Below, one piece after another: positions 43,237 through 52,215 of a stretch of DNA of 64,000 nucleotides (the first letter of the stretch is position 1; every line of letters begins with the position of its first letter). The notes below the pieces were generated by a model. That model had not been told where the DNA came from. It worked only from the letters and a program-made list of their open reading frames with translations, and did no database searches. Made by a program: the position numbers and the translations under genes. The stretch is from Rhodococcus sp. ABRD24 (lineage in GTDB: Bacteria; Actinomycetota; Actinomycetes; Mycobacteriales; Mycobacteriaceae), in the NCBI RefSeq assembly GCF_004328705.1, contig NZ_CP035319.1, positions 4,774,001-4,838,000 on the forward strand. Reading direction: 5' to 3'.

Positions 43237-43929
43237 GTGTCGCAGCATGTGCGGGTGGTCGCGATCGTCGTCGCTTCCGCGGCGCTGCTTGCGGCCGGGT
43301 GTTCGACGGAGGTTTCGGGCACCGCGCGGCCCGAGATGGGTTCGTCGGCTTCCGGGACGTCGTCGAGGACGCTTGGTGAGCTCCTTCTCGAGCCCGAAGC
43401 GTTCCCGCCGCGGTACCAGGCTGTGATACTCCCGCCGCAGGCGGTCGCGCAGGCCGCGCCGGACCTGACTGGGATCCCCCCGAATGCCAAGGTTCATCCG
43501 GCAGGTTGCAAGCCGTCCGCACAGGACTATGGACCCGACGGCACTGCCATGGTGGTGGGTACGGACAACGCAGACCGATCCACCCTTACGGTCGAGCTGA
43601 TCCGGGCGACGGCGCCGCTGGCCGAGCTCGAGGCGCAGATCGCGCAATGCCCGGAAGTGACAGTGACACTCAACGCGGTCGACTCCGTGGTCCGGACCGA
43701 CCTGACGCGGCCGCCGGCATCGGTCGATGCCGATACGACCGTCGCGTTGCGGCGTTCGGTGACCTCGGGGCGGCTCGGCAAGACCGTCATCCAGTCGATG
43801 CGCACCCTGATCACACAGATCGACGGGGTTCGGATCCAGGTCACTCACATGTCCTTCGGGGACGTCGCCGATCCGTCCGCCCTCGACGCGGTGTTCACCG
43901 CGGTGGTGCAGAAGGTGCGCGCCGGGTGA
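43237..43929 (+). CDS. Putative lipoprotein, DUF5642-like
   Basis: The 230-residue protein has a lipoprotein signal peptide ending in the lipobox LLAAGC and then a Ser/Thr/Gly linker. The folded part begins LGELLLEPEAFPPRYQAVIL, contains two cysteines (HPAGCKPSAQ and AQCPEVTV) that may pair, and ends with VIQSMRTLITQIDGVRIQVT. This resembles the small sensor-like lipoproteins (LpqN/DUF5642 type) common in mycobacteria and rhodococci. The GTG start has GGGAGGG ten bases upstream. Function unknown; anchored outside the membrane. Confidence 0.82.
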   Translation: MSQHVRVVAIVVASAALLAAGCSTEVSGTARPEMGSSASGTSSRTLGELLLEPEAFPPRYQAVILPPQAVAQAAPDLTGIPPNAKVHPAGCKPSAQDYGPDGTAMVVGTDNADRSTLTVELIRATAPLAELEAQIAQCPEVTVTLNAVDSVVRTDLTRPPASVDADTTVALRRSVTSGRLGKTVIQSMRTLITQIDGVRIQVTHMSFGDVADPSALDAVFTAVVQKVRAG

Positions 43930-43988
43930 GCCGGCGACGTTAGCAGGAGAATCCGACGCGCGGCGCCTCGATCCCGCGGGTACGGTCC

Positions 43989-44011
43989 GGTTCTGCACAA
44001 CCGTCAGAACC
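43989..44011. terminator. Weak hairpin after the lipoprotein gene
   Basis: GGTTCTG and CAGAACC form a 7-bp stem around a 9-nt loop, 60 bp after the lipoprotein stop and before the DUF4192 gene. No T-run follows, so termination is uncertain. Confidence 0.35.
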
Positions 44012-44080
44012 ATCCACAGTCCCGCTGAAGCCGCAGGTTGCGCGTCTGCGCGCAGCAGCGCGGGAGTGCAGTGTCAGGGC

Positions 44081-45232
44081 ATGACGACACCGGCCTCTTC
44101 TCATGATTCACCGTCTCCCCACGACGCAACTGGGCCCTGGGGTAGCGAACCTGGATCCCATCGCGCTGTGCGGATCGCTGATCCCGGCGACCTGATCAGC
44201 GCGGTCCCGGCTCTGCTCGGCTTCCATCCACGCCGCTCGCTCGTCGCGATCTGTCTCACCGGCACCAGTGTGGGCGCGGTGATGCGCCACGACCTCGTCC
44301 TCGAGGATCCGGGTCTGATGGAGCTGGTGATCGAGAGGTTCGCGGCGGTGTGCGCCCGTGACGGCGCCAACCGTGTGCTGGTCGTGATGCTCGATGACCG
44401 GATCGGTCCCGGCGCGGCTGCGGTCGATCTGCCTCGGCATCGAGACCTTGTCGCGCGATTCCGGATGCGGTTGGGCGCGGCCGGGATTGAGCTGGCAGGA
44501 GCGCACATCGCCCCGGCGGTGGCGGCCGGGCTCGAGTGGTTCGCGCTCGAGCGCGGCGACCGTGGTGTGCTGCCCGACCCGGCCGCGTCCGAAGTTGCGG
44601 CGGCGCACGTGTTCGGTGGCCGCGCGATCCGTGGCTCACGGGAAGAGCTCGAGGCGGTCCTCGAACCGTGTGCCGAACATGAACGGGCCTTGGTTGCGGA
44701 GCTGATCGACGAGGCAAGGGAGACCGGAGCCCGCGGACGCCTCCGCGTGGCTGCGGTGGACCCTGTGGGCTCCGACCGTGCGGCGCTCGAGGGCGTTCTC
44801 TGCCGGATAGCGCAGGTTGAGTCCGGCGACGAGCTGTCGGCGCACGAATATGCCGAACTCGCGCTTGCCCTCGAGAACCCGACGGTCCGTGACGCGTTGC
44901 TGGCTCTGTCGGTGGGGTCACACGCCGACGCGGCGGATCAGATGTGGATCCTGCTCGGCAGGTCATTGCCGGAACCTGAATGTGCGGAAGCGTTGGCGCT
45001 GTTGGGGTTCAGTGCATACCTACGCGGTGACGGGCCGATGGCCGGTGTTGCGTTGTGTGCAGCTCTCGCCGCCGATCCGTGTCACGGCCTGGCCAACCTG
45101 CTCGACGACGCGCTGCAGACGGGCGTCCGGCCGACTGCCCTGCGCGATCTGGCCGACGTCGGGTTCGGTGTCGCCGCCGCGCTCGGCGTATCGCTGCCGA
45201 ACCCGGAGCCGCTACCGCCGGGCGGCGTGTGA
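44081..45232 (+). CDS. DUF4192 protein
   Basis: The 383-residue protein begins with a disordered Ser/Pro/His-rich tail, then the family start [20 protein letters not shown] and [22 protein letters not shown]-type strands. Next is [15 protein letters not shown] and, in the second half, helical repeats ([20 protein letters not shown] and [20 protein letters not shown]). DUF4192 is actinobacterial and of unknown function. I use the ATG at 44081; a GTG five codons upstream is possible. Its 3' end overlaps the convergent galE gene by 21 bases. Confidence 0.85.
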   Translation: MTTPASSHDSPSPHDATGPWGSEPGSHRAVRIADPGDLISAVPALLGFHPRRSLVAICLTGTSVGAVMRHDLVLEDPGLMELVIERFAAVCARDGANRVLVVMLDDRIGPGAAAVDLPRHRDLVARFRMRLGAAGIELAGAHIAPAVAAGLEWFALERGDRGVLPDPAASEVAAAHVFGGRAIRGSREELEAVLEPCAEHERALVAELIDEARETGARGRLRVAAVDPVGSDRAALEGVLCRIAQVESGDELSAHEYAELALALENPTVRDALLALSVGSHADAADQMWILLGRSLPEPECAEALALLGFSAYLRGDGPMAGVALCAALAADPCHGLANLLDDALQTGVRPTALRDLADVGFGVAAALGVSLPNPEPLPPGGV

Positions 45233-46207
45233 GCGATCGCCGAGCGCCTGTAGGTAGCTCCACGCGTCGGCGACGATCTCGTCGAGGTCGGTGTGTGCCG
45301 GACTCCAGCCGAGCTCGTCGATGGCCCGCTCGCTGGACGCGATCAACACAGCAGGGTCGCCGGCCCGACGAGGCGCGTCTTCGGCTGCAATGGGCAGCCC
45401 GGTGACCCGACGGCATGCCGAGATGACCTCGCGCACGGTGAATCCCGCGCCGCTGCCGAGGTTGTAGATGCGGTGGCTACCGGCCACCGACGACTCGAGT
45501 GCGAGCAAGTGTGCCTCGGCCAGATCGAGCACGTGAATGTAGTCGCGTACAGCCGTACCGTCCTTGGTCGGCCAGTCCGTGCCGAACACGGAGATCTTGT
45601 CGCGCTGGCCAAGCGCGACCTGCAACACGAGGGGGATGAGATGGGTTTCCACAACCCGGTTCTCGCCTGCTCCACGGTAGGCGCCGGCAACATTGAAGTA
45701 ACGCAGGCTGGTTGCAGCGAGCTCGTGCGCGTTCGCATACGAGGTGATCGCGTGATCGATCGCTAGTTTGGTGGCGCCGTACGGGTTGGTCGGCCGGGTC
45801 GGGTCGCTTTCGGTGATCGGCGTGCGCTCGGGCTCGCCGTAGGTGGCAGCGGTAGACGAGAAGACCAGCCGCGGGGTGCCGGACACCCGGATCGCCTCGA
45901 GTAGAGCGAGAGTGGTGACGACATTGCCTTGCCAGTACTGCGCGGGTCGCTCGACGGATTCACCCACCAGCGATTGCGCTGCGAAGTGAAGAACTCCGTC
46001 GAATCGAGGCGCGCTGTCGCCGGATCCGAGGACGGATCCGGCAACAGCGGCGATATCCCCTTCGATGAACTCGGCACCTTCGGGCACCGCGTCGACGTTT
46101 CCGGTCGAGAGATCGTCGACAACAACCACCTCGTGACCGCGCTCGAGCAGTACTGTGCTGCACACGCTGCCGACGTAGCCGGCACCGCCGGTAACCAGAA
46201 GTCTCAC
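45212..46207 (-). CDS. galE: UDP-glucose 4-epimerase
   Basis: GalE interconverts UDP-glucose and UDP-galactose with bound NAD, supplying galactose for arabinogalactan. The 331-residue protein has the NAD loop [11 protein letters not shown], the catalytic Ser/Thr region [13 protein letters not shown] and the YxxxK pair in NPYGATK. Further on are [26 protein letters not shown] and a C-terminal WxP motif ([11 protein letters not shown]). It starts with GTG at 46207, with GAGGAG eight bases upstream, and lies 45 bp downstream of ideR on the same strand. The 21-bp tail-to-tail overlap with the DUF4192 gene means each gene's end is antisense to the other. Confidence 0.93.
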   Translation of the reverse strand: MRLLVTGGAGYVGSVCSTVLLERGHEVVVVDDLSTGNVDAVPEGAEFIEGDIAAVAGSVLGSGDSAPRFDGVLHFAAQSLVGESVERPAQYWQGNVVTTLALLEAIRVSGTPRLVFSSTAATYGEPERTPITESDPTRPTNPYGATKLAIDHAITSYANAHELAATSLRYFNVAGAYRGAGENRVVETHLIPLVLQVALGQRDKISVFGTDWPTKDGTAVRDYIHVLDLAEAHLLALESSVAGSHRIYNLGSGAGFTVREVISACRRVTGLPIAAEDAPRRAGDPAVLIASSERAIDELGWSPAHTDLDEIVADAWSYLQALGDRSHAARR

Positions 46208-46252
46208 CGTTTGTCTCCTCGCTCAGCCGGACCGATCCGGTGAAGCTGGCTG

Positions 46253-46939
46253 CTAGACCTGCTTCACCTGTACGGCGTGAGCCATTTCTTCGGGAAGGTC
46301 GAATCCGTCATGACCGGAGACGGTGATGGTTACCGTACCGGGCCTGGTCTCGACTGTAACCCGAGCGTCGGGCACGACGCCCGCCTCACGAAGTTGCCCG
46401 ATCAGCTCGGGATCGGACTGCACGTGCTCGGCGAGTCGGCGAACCACCACGGCTGTCGGCTTGCCCTGGGGCACATCGGTGAGCCGGATCAGTGTCTCCG
46501 CTTTGCCGACCGGACGGTCGAGCCCGAGGTCGGCGAGGCCGGGGATCGGGTTGCCGTACGGCGAGGTGGTCGGATTGTTCAGTACCTCGACGAGGCGTCG
46601 CTCGACGTCCTCGCTCATGACGTGCTCCCAGCGGCACGCCTCGGCGTGCACCTGGTCCCAGTCGAGCCCGATGATGTCGACGAGTAGCCGCTCGGCGAGG
46701 CGATGCTTGCGCATCACCGCGACCGCGAGACCGCGGCCCTTCTCGGTGAGCTCGAGATGGCGGTCGCCCGCTACCTGTAGCAGTCCGTCGCGTTCCATTC
46801 GTGCGACGGTCTGGCTCACTGTCGGACCACTCTGCTCGAGCCGTTCGGCGATCCGTGCACGGAGTGGGACGACGCCCTCTTCTTCCAAGTCGTAGATCGT
46901 CCGGAGATACATCTCCGTGGTGTCGACCAGATCCTTCAC
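46253..46939 (-). CDS. ideR: IdeR, iron-dependent repressor (DtxR family)
   Basis: IdeR binds Fe(II) and represses siderophore and iron-uptake genes. I chose the GTG at 46939 because AAGGGG lies seven bases upstream, and because it puts the metal ligands at their textbook numbers: Met10, His79, Glu83, His98, Cys102, Glu105 and His106 are all present. The GTG two codons earlier is too close to the ribosome site. The HTH (VPLRARIAERLEQSGPTVSQ), dimerisation region and C-terminal SH3-like domain are complete; length is 228 residues. No IdeR box is evident just upstream. galE follows on the same strand. Confidence 0.96.
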   Translation of the reverse strand: MKDLVDTTEMYLRTIYDLEEEGVVPLRARIAERLEQSGPTVSQTVARMERDGLLQVAGDRHLELTEKGRGLAVAVMRKHRLAERLLVDIIGLDWDQVHAEACRWEHVMSEDVERRLVEVLNNPTTSPYGNPIPGLADLGLDRPVGKAETLIRLTDVPQGKPTAVVVRRLAEHVQSDPELIGQLREAGVVPDARVTVETRPGTVTITVSGHDGFDLPEEMAHAVQVKQV

Positions 46940-47038
46940 TCTCACACCCCTTCGTCTGGGGTGATCCTACCGGGCAAATCACCATCCCGGTTCCGCTGTG
47001 GAACCAGGCGCGTCTCGCATTCGAACCGAGGGGCCAAG

Positions 47039-47044
47039 TAGCTT
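47039..47044 (+). promoter_or_regulatory. -10 element of the acuC-like gene
   Basis: TAGCTT at 47039-47044 lies exactly at -12 to -7 of the ATG at 47051, predicting a leaderless message. No ribosome binding site precedes the ATG. Confidence 0.55.
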
Positions 47045-47050
47045 GAGTCC

Positions 47051-48325
47051 ATGACCGCGTCGACTGGTCCCGTCGGGGGCATCTCACCTTCCGGATCCGA
47101 CCGCGTCGTGGTGTGGAGTCCGGACTACCTCAGCTACCGCTGGAGCCCGCAGCACCCGATGAATCCGACGCGGCTCGAACTGACGATGGATCTGGCTCAC
47201 GGGCTGGGGCTGATCGAGGGTGCCGAGATGGTATGCCCGCAGGCTGCGACCGACGCCGATCTGTTGCGAATCCACACCCCGGCGTACATCGAAGCCGTGA
47301 AGCAGGCTGGGCACTCGGAGAACGGCGTGTTGCCCCCGGAGATCGAGACGCGGCACGGGCTCGGCAACGATGACAATCCGATCTTCCCCCGGATGCACGA
47401 GGCGAGTGCGATTCTCGCCGGGGGGTCGCTGACAGCGGCGAAGGAGATCGCCGCGGGCAGAGCCCGCCGGGCGGTGAGTATTGGCGGCGGTATGCACCAT
47501 GCGATGGCCGACTGGGCGTCGGGCTTCTGTGTCTACAACGATGCCGCGATTGCCATCTCCTGGTTGCTGGACAACGGGTTCGACCGGATCGCGTACATCG
47601 ACATCGACGCCCATCATGGGGACGGTGTGCAGCACGCATTTCTCGGCGATCCTCGGGTGCTCACGGTGTCGATCCACCAACACCCGGCGACTCTGTGGCC
47701 CAACACAGGTTGGTCCAGCGAGGTGGGATCGGGCGCTGCCGAGGGCACTGCGATCAATCTTCCGGTCCTGCCGGGAACCGGTGATGCGTTGTGGTTGAGG
47801 GCATTTCATTCCGTGGTGCCGGCGGCAGTCGCATCGTTCAGGCCGCAGATCGTGATCAGTCAATGCGGTGCCGACAATCACCGCGAGGACCCTTTAGCAG
47901 ATCTTGCGCTCACCGTCGACGGCCAGCGTGCGGCATATCTTGCGATGCGGGACCTCGCCGATCGGTTCGCGGAGGGGCGCTGGCTCGCGGTCGGTGGCGG
48001 CGGGTACGGGTTGATCCGGGTGGTGCCGCGGTCGTGGACGCACCTCATTGCGGCCGCACTGGACCGTGAGATCGACCCGGGTACCGCGGTGCCTGTGTCG
48101 TGGCAGGAGAAGGCGCGTACGGTCGCCCCGAGCGTCGAGTTACCGACGACGATGGGGGAGGGCGGTGACACCGCGTTCCTGCGATGGGACGGTCCCGGAG
48201 GGACCCCGGAAACCGGTGTCGCCTCCGTCGACCGGGCGCTGACCCGCATCGACTCGGCCATCATCGCGACCCGCCGCGCCACGTTCCCGTTGCTCGGACT
48301 CGACCCGGAGGATCCCCGTGACTAG
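47051..48325 (+). CDS. acuC: AcuC-type histone-deacetylase-fold protein
   Basis: AcuC enzymes remove acyl groups from lysines, classically reactivating acetyl-CoA synthetase. The 424-residue protein carries the zinc hydrolase signatures: SIGGGMHHAMADWASGFCVY with the His pair, IDIDAHHGDGVQHAF with the Asp and His zinc ligands, SQCGADNHREDPL with the second Asp ligand, and the catalytic-Tyr loop VGGGGYGLIRV. After residue about 330 an extension not needed for the fold continues to the end. The message is probably leaderless. The last eight bases overlap the next gene, a lysine acetyltransferase fused to an acyl-CoA synthetase, so a protein acylation cycle is likely. Confidence 0.9.
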   Translation: MTASTGPVGGISPSGSDRVVVWSPDYLSYRWSPQHPMNPTRLELTMDLAHGLGLIEGAEMVCPQAATDADLLRIHTPAYIEAVKQAGHSENGVLPPEIETRHGLGNDDNPIFPRMHEASAILAGGSLTAAKEIAAGRARRAVSIGGGMHHAMADWASGFCVYNDAAIAISWLLDNGFDRIAYIDIDAHHGDGVQHAFLGDPRVLTVSIHQHPATLWPNTGWSSEVGSGAAEGTAINLPVLPGTGDALWLRAFHSVVPAAVASFRPQIVISQCGADNHREDPLADLALTVDGQRAAYLAMRDLADRFAEGRWLAVGGGGYGLIRVVPRSWTHLIAAALDREIDPGTAVPVSWQEKARTVAPSVELPTTMGEGGDTAFLRWDGPGGTPETGVASVDRALTRIDSAIIATRRATFPLLGLDPEDPRD

Positions 48326-51002
48326 TACCCCCGACGAGGTCGATCTCGAACGCGCGCGCCACTTCCCGCGCCATTGGCTGGCCGACGTGCTCGCTTCGGA
48401 CGGTGGCGTCGTGCATCTTCAGCCGATCGTTCCCGAGGACGCGGACAAACTCGTAGCCTTCCATGGAAAGCTGTCCGAGCGCACGCGCTACCTCCGGTAC
48501 TTCGGTCCGTACCCGACGATGTCCAATCGCGACATCGTCAACTTCACCACCGTCGACCACCACAACCGTGTCGCCCTGGTGGCGATGCTCGGCGACGAGA
48601 TCATTGCCGTCGGCAGATACGAGAGACTGCTCGACGTCGGCGACGGCCGGTCGGCGGAGGTTGCGTTCGTCGTCGCCGACGCCCACCAGGGCCGGGGACT
48701 CGGGCCGATTCTGCTCGAGCATCTCGCGGGCGCCGCGGCCGAGAACGGCCTGAACATGTTCGTCGCCGAGGTCCTCGCGGAGAACCGCAACATGGTGACG
48801 GTGTTCCGGGAAGCCGGGTACCAGGTGAGCCGCAGCTTCGACGGCGGCGTGCTGAGGCTCGAGTTCGCGATCGATCCGACCGAGGCGCTGCTGTCGGTGC
48901 GGAACTCTCGAGAGCGGGCGGCGGAGGCACGCAGTGTGCGGAACGTGCTCAGCCCACGTTCGGTCGCGGTCATCGGTGCGTCCACGGACAGCTCGAAGGT
49001 CGGCAACGCGGTGCTGGTGAATCTCTTGCGCGGAAATTTCTCCGGCCCGGTTTACCCGGTGAACGCCGAGCATCGGTCGGTGCGCGGGGTGCGCGCCTAC
49101 CCGACCGTTCGCGACATCCCCGACGACGTGGACCTCGCGGTCGTCGCGGTACCGGCCGAGTCCATCGACGCGGTTCTCGACGACTGCCTCGCCAAGGGGG
49201 TCAAGGCGCTCGTCGTCGTCTCGTCCGGGTTCAGCGAGACCGGACCGGACGGCCGGCACTCGGAGCGTCGGCTGGTGCATGCGGCCCGGGCACACGGGAT
49301 GCGGCTCGTCGGCCCCAATGCGCTCGGTGTCGCCAACAATGACAGTGCCGTCTCCCTGAATGCGACGCTCGCGCCAGTCCTGCCCCTTCCCGGCAAGGTG
49401 GGCTTCTTCTGCCAGTCGGGTGCCCTGGGCATTGCGATCCTCGATCAGGCGGCCAAACGGAAGCTGGGACTGTCGACCTTCGTCTCGGCCGGTAACCGCG
49501 CCGACGTCTCCGGCAATGACCTTCTGCAGTACTGGGACACCGATCCGGACACCGAGGTGGTGCTGCTGTATCTCGAGAGCTTCGGTAACCCCCGGAAGTT
49601 CTCCCGGATCGCCCGCCGGGTGGCCCGGAACAAACCGATCGTCGCGGTCAAGAGCGGGCGCCACGCCGTGCGGCCGGCGCTCGCCGCGACCGGCGTCGAG
49701 ATGGACGACTCGATCGTGCGGGACCTGTTCGAGCAGGCCGGCGTGGTCCAGGTCGGTTCCATCTCGCAGTTGTTCGACTGCGCGATGTTGTTCGGCTACC
49801 AACCGCTGCCGGCCGGGCCTCGGGTCGCGGTGGTCGGCAACTCGACCGCCTTGGGCGTCCTCGCTGCCGACGCGGCTCGTCGGGAGGGGCTGCAAGTGGG
49901 GGAGCCGGTCGACCTCGGCGCCCAGGCGACCCCCGAGGTGTTCGCCGGGGCTGTCTCCACTGCGCTCGCGTCGTTCGACATCGACGCCGTGATCGCGGTG
50001 TTCGCGCCGCCGGTCGCGATCGCCGTCGAGCCGTACGCGCAGGCGCTACGCGAGGCCGTTGTCGACGCCGACAAGCCGATCCTCACCACCTTCCTGGCGG
50101 CCGAGGGTATTCCCGACGTCCTCGCGGTCCGCGGGGCCGACGGCCACCCCACCCGCGGTTCGGTGCCCTCGTTTCCCGGCCCGGAACGTGCTGCCCTTGC
50201 GCTGGCGCGCGCGTGGCGTTATGCCGCATGGCGGGGGCGGCCGGTGTCGAAGGTGGTGCGTCCCAATGGGATCCACCCGGATCGAGCGAAGCGGCTGATC
50301 GACGGGTGGCTCGCAGCGTCGCAGGGGCGTTGGCTGTCGGACTTCGAGGCGGCGCAGCTGCTGGAGTGCTATGGCGTTCAGGTGGTCGAGTTCCGTGCGG
50401 CCACCACCGAGGCCGAGGCAGTCGCGGCTGCCGATGATCTGGGCTACCCGGTCGCGGTGAAGGCCACCGGTGAGCAGTGGCGTCACCGGCCCGACCTCGG
50501 CGGTGTGCGGCTGGATCTGGCCGGCCCCGACTCGGTCCGGATGGCGTACCGCGACCTGGCGGCCGCGTCGGGTGAACCACTGTTGCACGTGCAGAAGATG
50601 GCCACCAAGGGCATCGGCTGCGTCGTCGGCGTCCAGGACGACCCGTCGTTCGGTTCGCTCATCTCGTTCGGACTCGCCGGCGTCATCTCGGATCTGCTCG
50701 GAGACCGTGCGTACCGGGTACTGCCGCTGACGGAGGACGAGGCGGCCGAGCTCATCGATGCGCCCAAGGCCGCGCCGTTGCTCTCCGGCTACCGGAGTGC
50801 GGTCCCGGTCAACAAGCAGGCGCTGGTGGATCTGGTGCAGCGGGTCTCGGCCCTGGCCGACGACTTGCCCGAGGTTCGCGAACTCGCGTGTGAACCGGTG
50901 CTCGCGTCAGCGTCCGGTGCCGAGATCACCGATGCCCGGGTACGGATCGGTCCCGAACCGAGCATTGCGGACCTGGGCCCGCGCCGGCTGCGCGAGTGGT
51001 GA
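48318..51002 (+). CDS. GNAT acetyltransferase fused to ADP-forming acyl-CoA synthetase
   Basis: The 894-residue protein joins an N-terminal GNAT domain (residues about 30-190, acetyl-CoA loop VADAHQGRGLGPILL) to an ADP-forming acyl-CoA synthetase: CoA-binding domain (SPRSVAVIGASTDSSKVGNA, about 215-310), succinyl-CoA-ligase-like domains (GFFCQSGALGIAILDQA, about 350-650) and a C-terminal ATP-grasp domain (from about 680, DLGYPVAVKATGEQWRHRPD). In the Salmonella-type Pat the GNAT domain is at the C-terminus; here it comes first, as in other actinobacterial proteins. It probably acetylates lysines in acyl-CoA synthetases and other enzymes. Whether the synthetase half is active is not evident. 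It overlaps acuC by eight bases and ends at a strong hairpin. Confidence 0.9.
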   Translation: MTSTPDEVDLERARHFPRHWLADVLASDGGVVHLQPIVPEDADKLVAFHGKLSERTRYLRYFGPYPTMSNRDIVNFTTVDHHNRVALVAMLGDEIIAVGRYERLLDVGDGRSAEVAFVVADAHQGRGLGPILLEHLAGAAAENGLNMFVAEVLAENRNMVTVFREAGYQVSRSFDGGVLRLEFAIDPTEALLSVRNSRERAAEARSVRNVLSPRSVAVIGASTDSSKVGNAVLVNLLRGNFSGPVYPVNAEHRSVRGVRAYPTVRDIPDDVDLAVVAVPAESIDAVLDDCLAKGVKALVVVSSGFSETGPDGRHSERRLVHAARAHGMRLVGPNALGVANNDSAVSLNATLAPVLPLPGKVGFFCQSGALGIAILDQAAKRKLGLSTFVSAGNRADVSGNDLLQYWDTDPDTEVVLLYLESFGNPRKFSRIARRVARNKPIVAVKSGRHAVRPALAATGVEMDDSIVRDLFEQAGVVQVGSISQLFDCAMLFGYQPLPAGPRVAVVGNSTALGVLAADAARREGLQVGEPVDLGAQATPEVFAGAVSTALASFDIDAVIAVFAPPVAIAVEPYAQALREAVVDADKPILTTFLAAEGIPDVLAVRGADGHPTRGSVPSFPGPERAALALARAWRYAAWRGRPVSKVVRPNGIHPDRAKRLIDGWLAASQGRWLSDFEAAQLLECYGVQVVEFRAATTEAEAVAAADDLGYPVAVKATGEQWRHRPDLGGVRLDLAGPDSVRMAYRDLAAASGEPLLHVQKMATKGIGCVVGVQDDPSFGSLISFGLAGVISDLLGDRAYRVLPLTEDEAAELIDAPKAAPLLSGYRSAVPVNKQALVDLVQRVSALADDLPEVRELACEPVLASASGAEITDARVRIGPEPSIADLGPRRLREW

Positions 51003-51024
51003 GCCGGGTCGGGACGCAAACGAA

Positions 51025-51070
51025 CCCGGCCGGTCGTGACCCTGAGGGAGATGGGACACGACCGGCCGGG
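51025..51070. terminator. 14-bp hairpin between the synthetase gene and sigB
   Basis: CCCGGCCGGTCGTG pairs perfectly with CACGACCGGCCGGG around an 18-nt loop. It separates two convergent genes and can serve both. Confidence 0.85.
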
Positions 51071-51093
51071 GGCCGCGGTACAGCGAGTCGGTT

Positions 51094-52062
51094 CTAGCTG
51101 GCGTAGGAGCGTAGTCGATCGGCGCGCTCACCCTGACGCAGCTTGCCCATCACCTCGCGCTCGATCTGGCGCACCCGCTCGCGGGAGAGCCCGAACAACT
51201 TGCCGATCTGGTCCAGGGTGCGGGGCTGGCCGTCGTCGAGGCCGTAGCGCAGACGGATCACCTGCTGCTCGCGCTCGTCGAGCGTCGCGAGGACGCTGCG
51301 TACATCGCTGTGCAGCAGACCGGCGATGACGGCGTTCTCCGCGGAGGTAGCCTCGGAGTCCTCGATGAAATCGCCGAGCGGGGCCTCCTCGTCATTGCCG
51401 ACGGGCATGTCCAGGCTCACCGGGTCGCGGCTGTGGTCGAGCAGATCTGCGATCTTGTGCTCTGGGATGCCCGACTCCTGCGACAGCTCCTCGTCGGTCG
51501 CCTCGCGGCCCAGCTGCTGGTGCAGTTCACGCTTGATCCGGGCCAGCTTGTTGACCTGTTCCACGAGGTGGACGGGCAGGCGGATGGTGCGGCTCTGATC
51601 CGCCATGCCGCGGGTGATGGCCTGACGTATCCACCATGTCGCGTACGTCGAGAACTTGAAGCCCTTCGCGTAGTCGAACTTCTCCATCGCGCGGATCAGG
51701 CCGAGGTTGCCCTCCTGAATGAGGTCCAGTAACGGCATGCCGCGTCCGGTGTATCGCTTCGCCAGCGACACCACGAGGCGCAGGTTCGCCTCGAGGAGGT
51801 GGCGGCGGGCGGCCTCGCCGTCGCGAACGATCGTCGCGAGGTCTCGCTTCTTGACGGCCGTGAGGCGTTTCTTGGTCTCCAGCACGTGCTTGGCATAGAG
51901 CCCAGCTTCGATCCGCCGCGCCAGGTCGACTTCGTCTGCAGCGGTCAGCAGTGCCGTCCGGCCGATCCCGTTCAGGTAGACGCGAACGAGATCCGCAGCC
52001 GGGCTCTGGCTGTCCAGATCGGAATCGGCGGTGCGGGGTCGAGTGGTGCTGGGGCTTGTCAT
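51094..52062 (-). CDS. sigB: Sigma factor SigB
   Basis: SigB is the principal-like stress and stationary-phase sigma factor of Mycobacteriales. The 322-residue protein has region 1.2 ([20 protein letters not shown]), region 2 ([40 protein letters not shown]), region 3 and region 4 with the HTH ([20 protein letters not shown]). It lacks the long basic N-terminus of SigA. GAGGAGG lies seven bases before the ATG. The upstream promoter (52096-52125) resembles SigE/SigH targets. The position near ideR is as in mycobacteria. It converges on the GNAT-synthetase gene. Confidence 0.95.
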   Translation of the reverse strand: MTSPSTTRPRTADSDLDSQSPAADLVRVYLNGIGRTALLTAADEVDLARRIEAGLYAKHVLETKKRLTAVKKRDLATIVRDGEAARRHLLEANLRLVVSLAKRYTGRGMPLLDLIQEGNLGLIRAMEKFDYAKGFKFSTYATWWIRQAITRGMADQSRTIRLPVHLVEQVNKLARIKRELHQQLGREATDEELSQESGIPEHKIADLLDHSRDPVSLDMPVGNDEEAPLGDFIEDSEATSAENAVIAGLLHSDVRSVLATLDEREQQVIRLRYGLDDGQPRTLDQIGKLFGLSRERVRQIEREVMGKLRQGERADRLRSYAS

Positions 52063-52095
52063 GACGTGCCTCCTCGTCGGGGTGTCTCATATGCC

Positions 52096-52125
52096 TCAAC
52101 GCTCCGGCGGCCTGGGAAAGTTCCC
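52096..52125 (-). promoter_or_regulatory. SigE/SigH-type promoter of sigB
   Basis: On the minus strand GGGAAC (52125-52120), an 18-bp spacer and CGTTGA (52101-52096) fit the GGAAC/CGTT consensus of stress ECF sigma factors SigE and SigH. Transcription would start near 52090, about 28 bases before the sigB ATG. SigE and SigH are known to drive sigB in M. tuberculosis from a promoter of this type. Confidence 0.7.
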
Positions 52126-52215
52126 GGGTCCCATACGTCGCAATGGCCGTGAACTGGGGTTTCCGGTGCGTTCCCCTGAGAAGTTCCTGAGAAGGTGCCC
52201 GCGTGGGAACGCCTG

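Noticed and set aside
46940..47050. IdeR-binding iron box between ideR and acuC
   Set aside because: No sequence close to TTAGGTTAGSCTAACCTAA is present in the gap.
48261..49895. 544-codon minus-strand frame opposite acuC and the GNAT-synthetase gene
   Set aside because: The plus strand encodes recognisable enzyme domains throughout; the minus frame has none.
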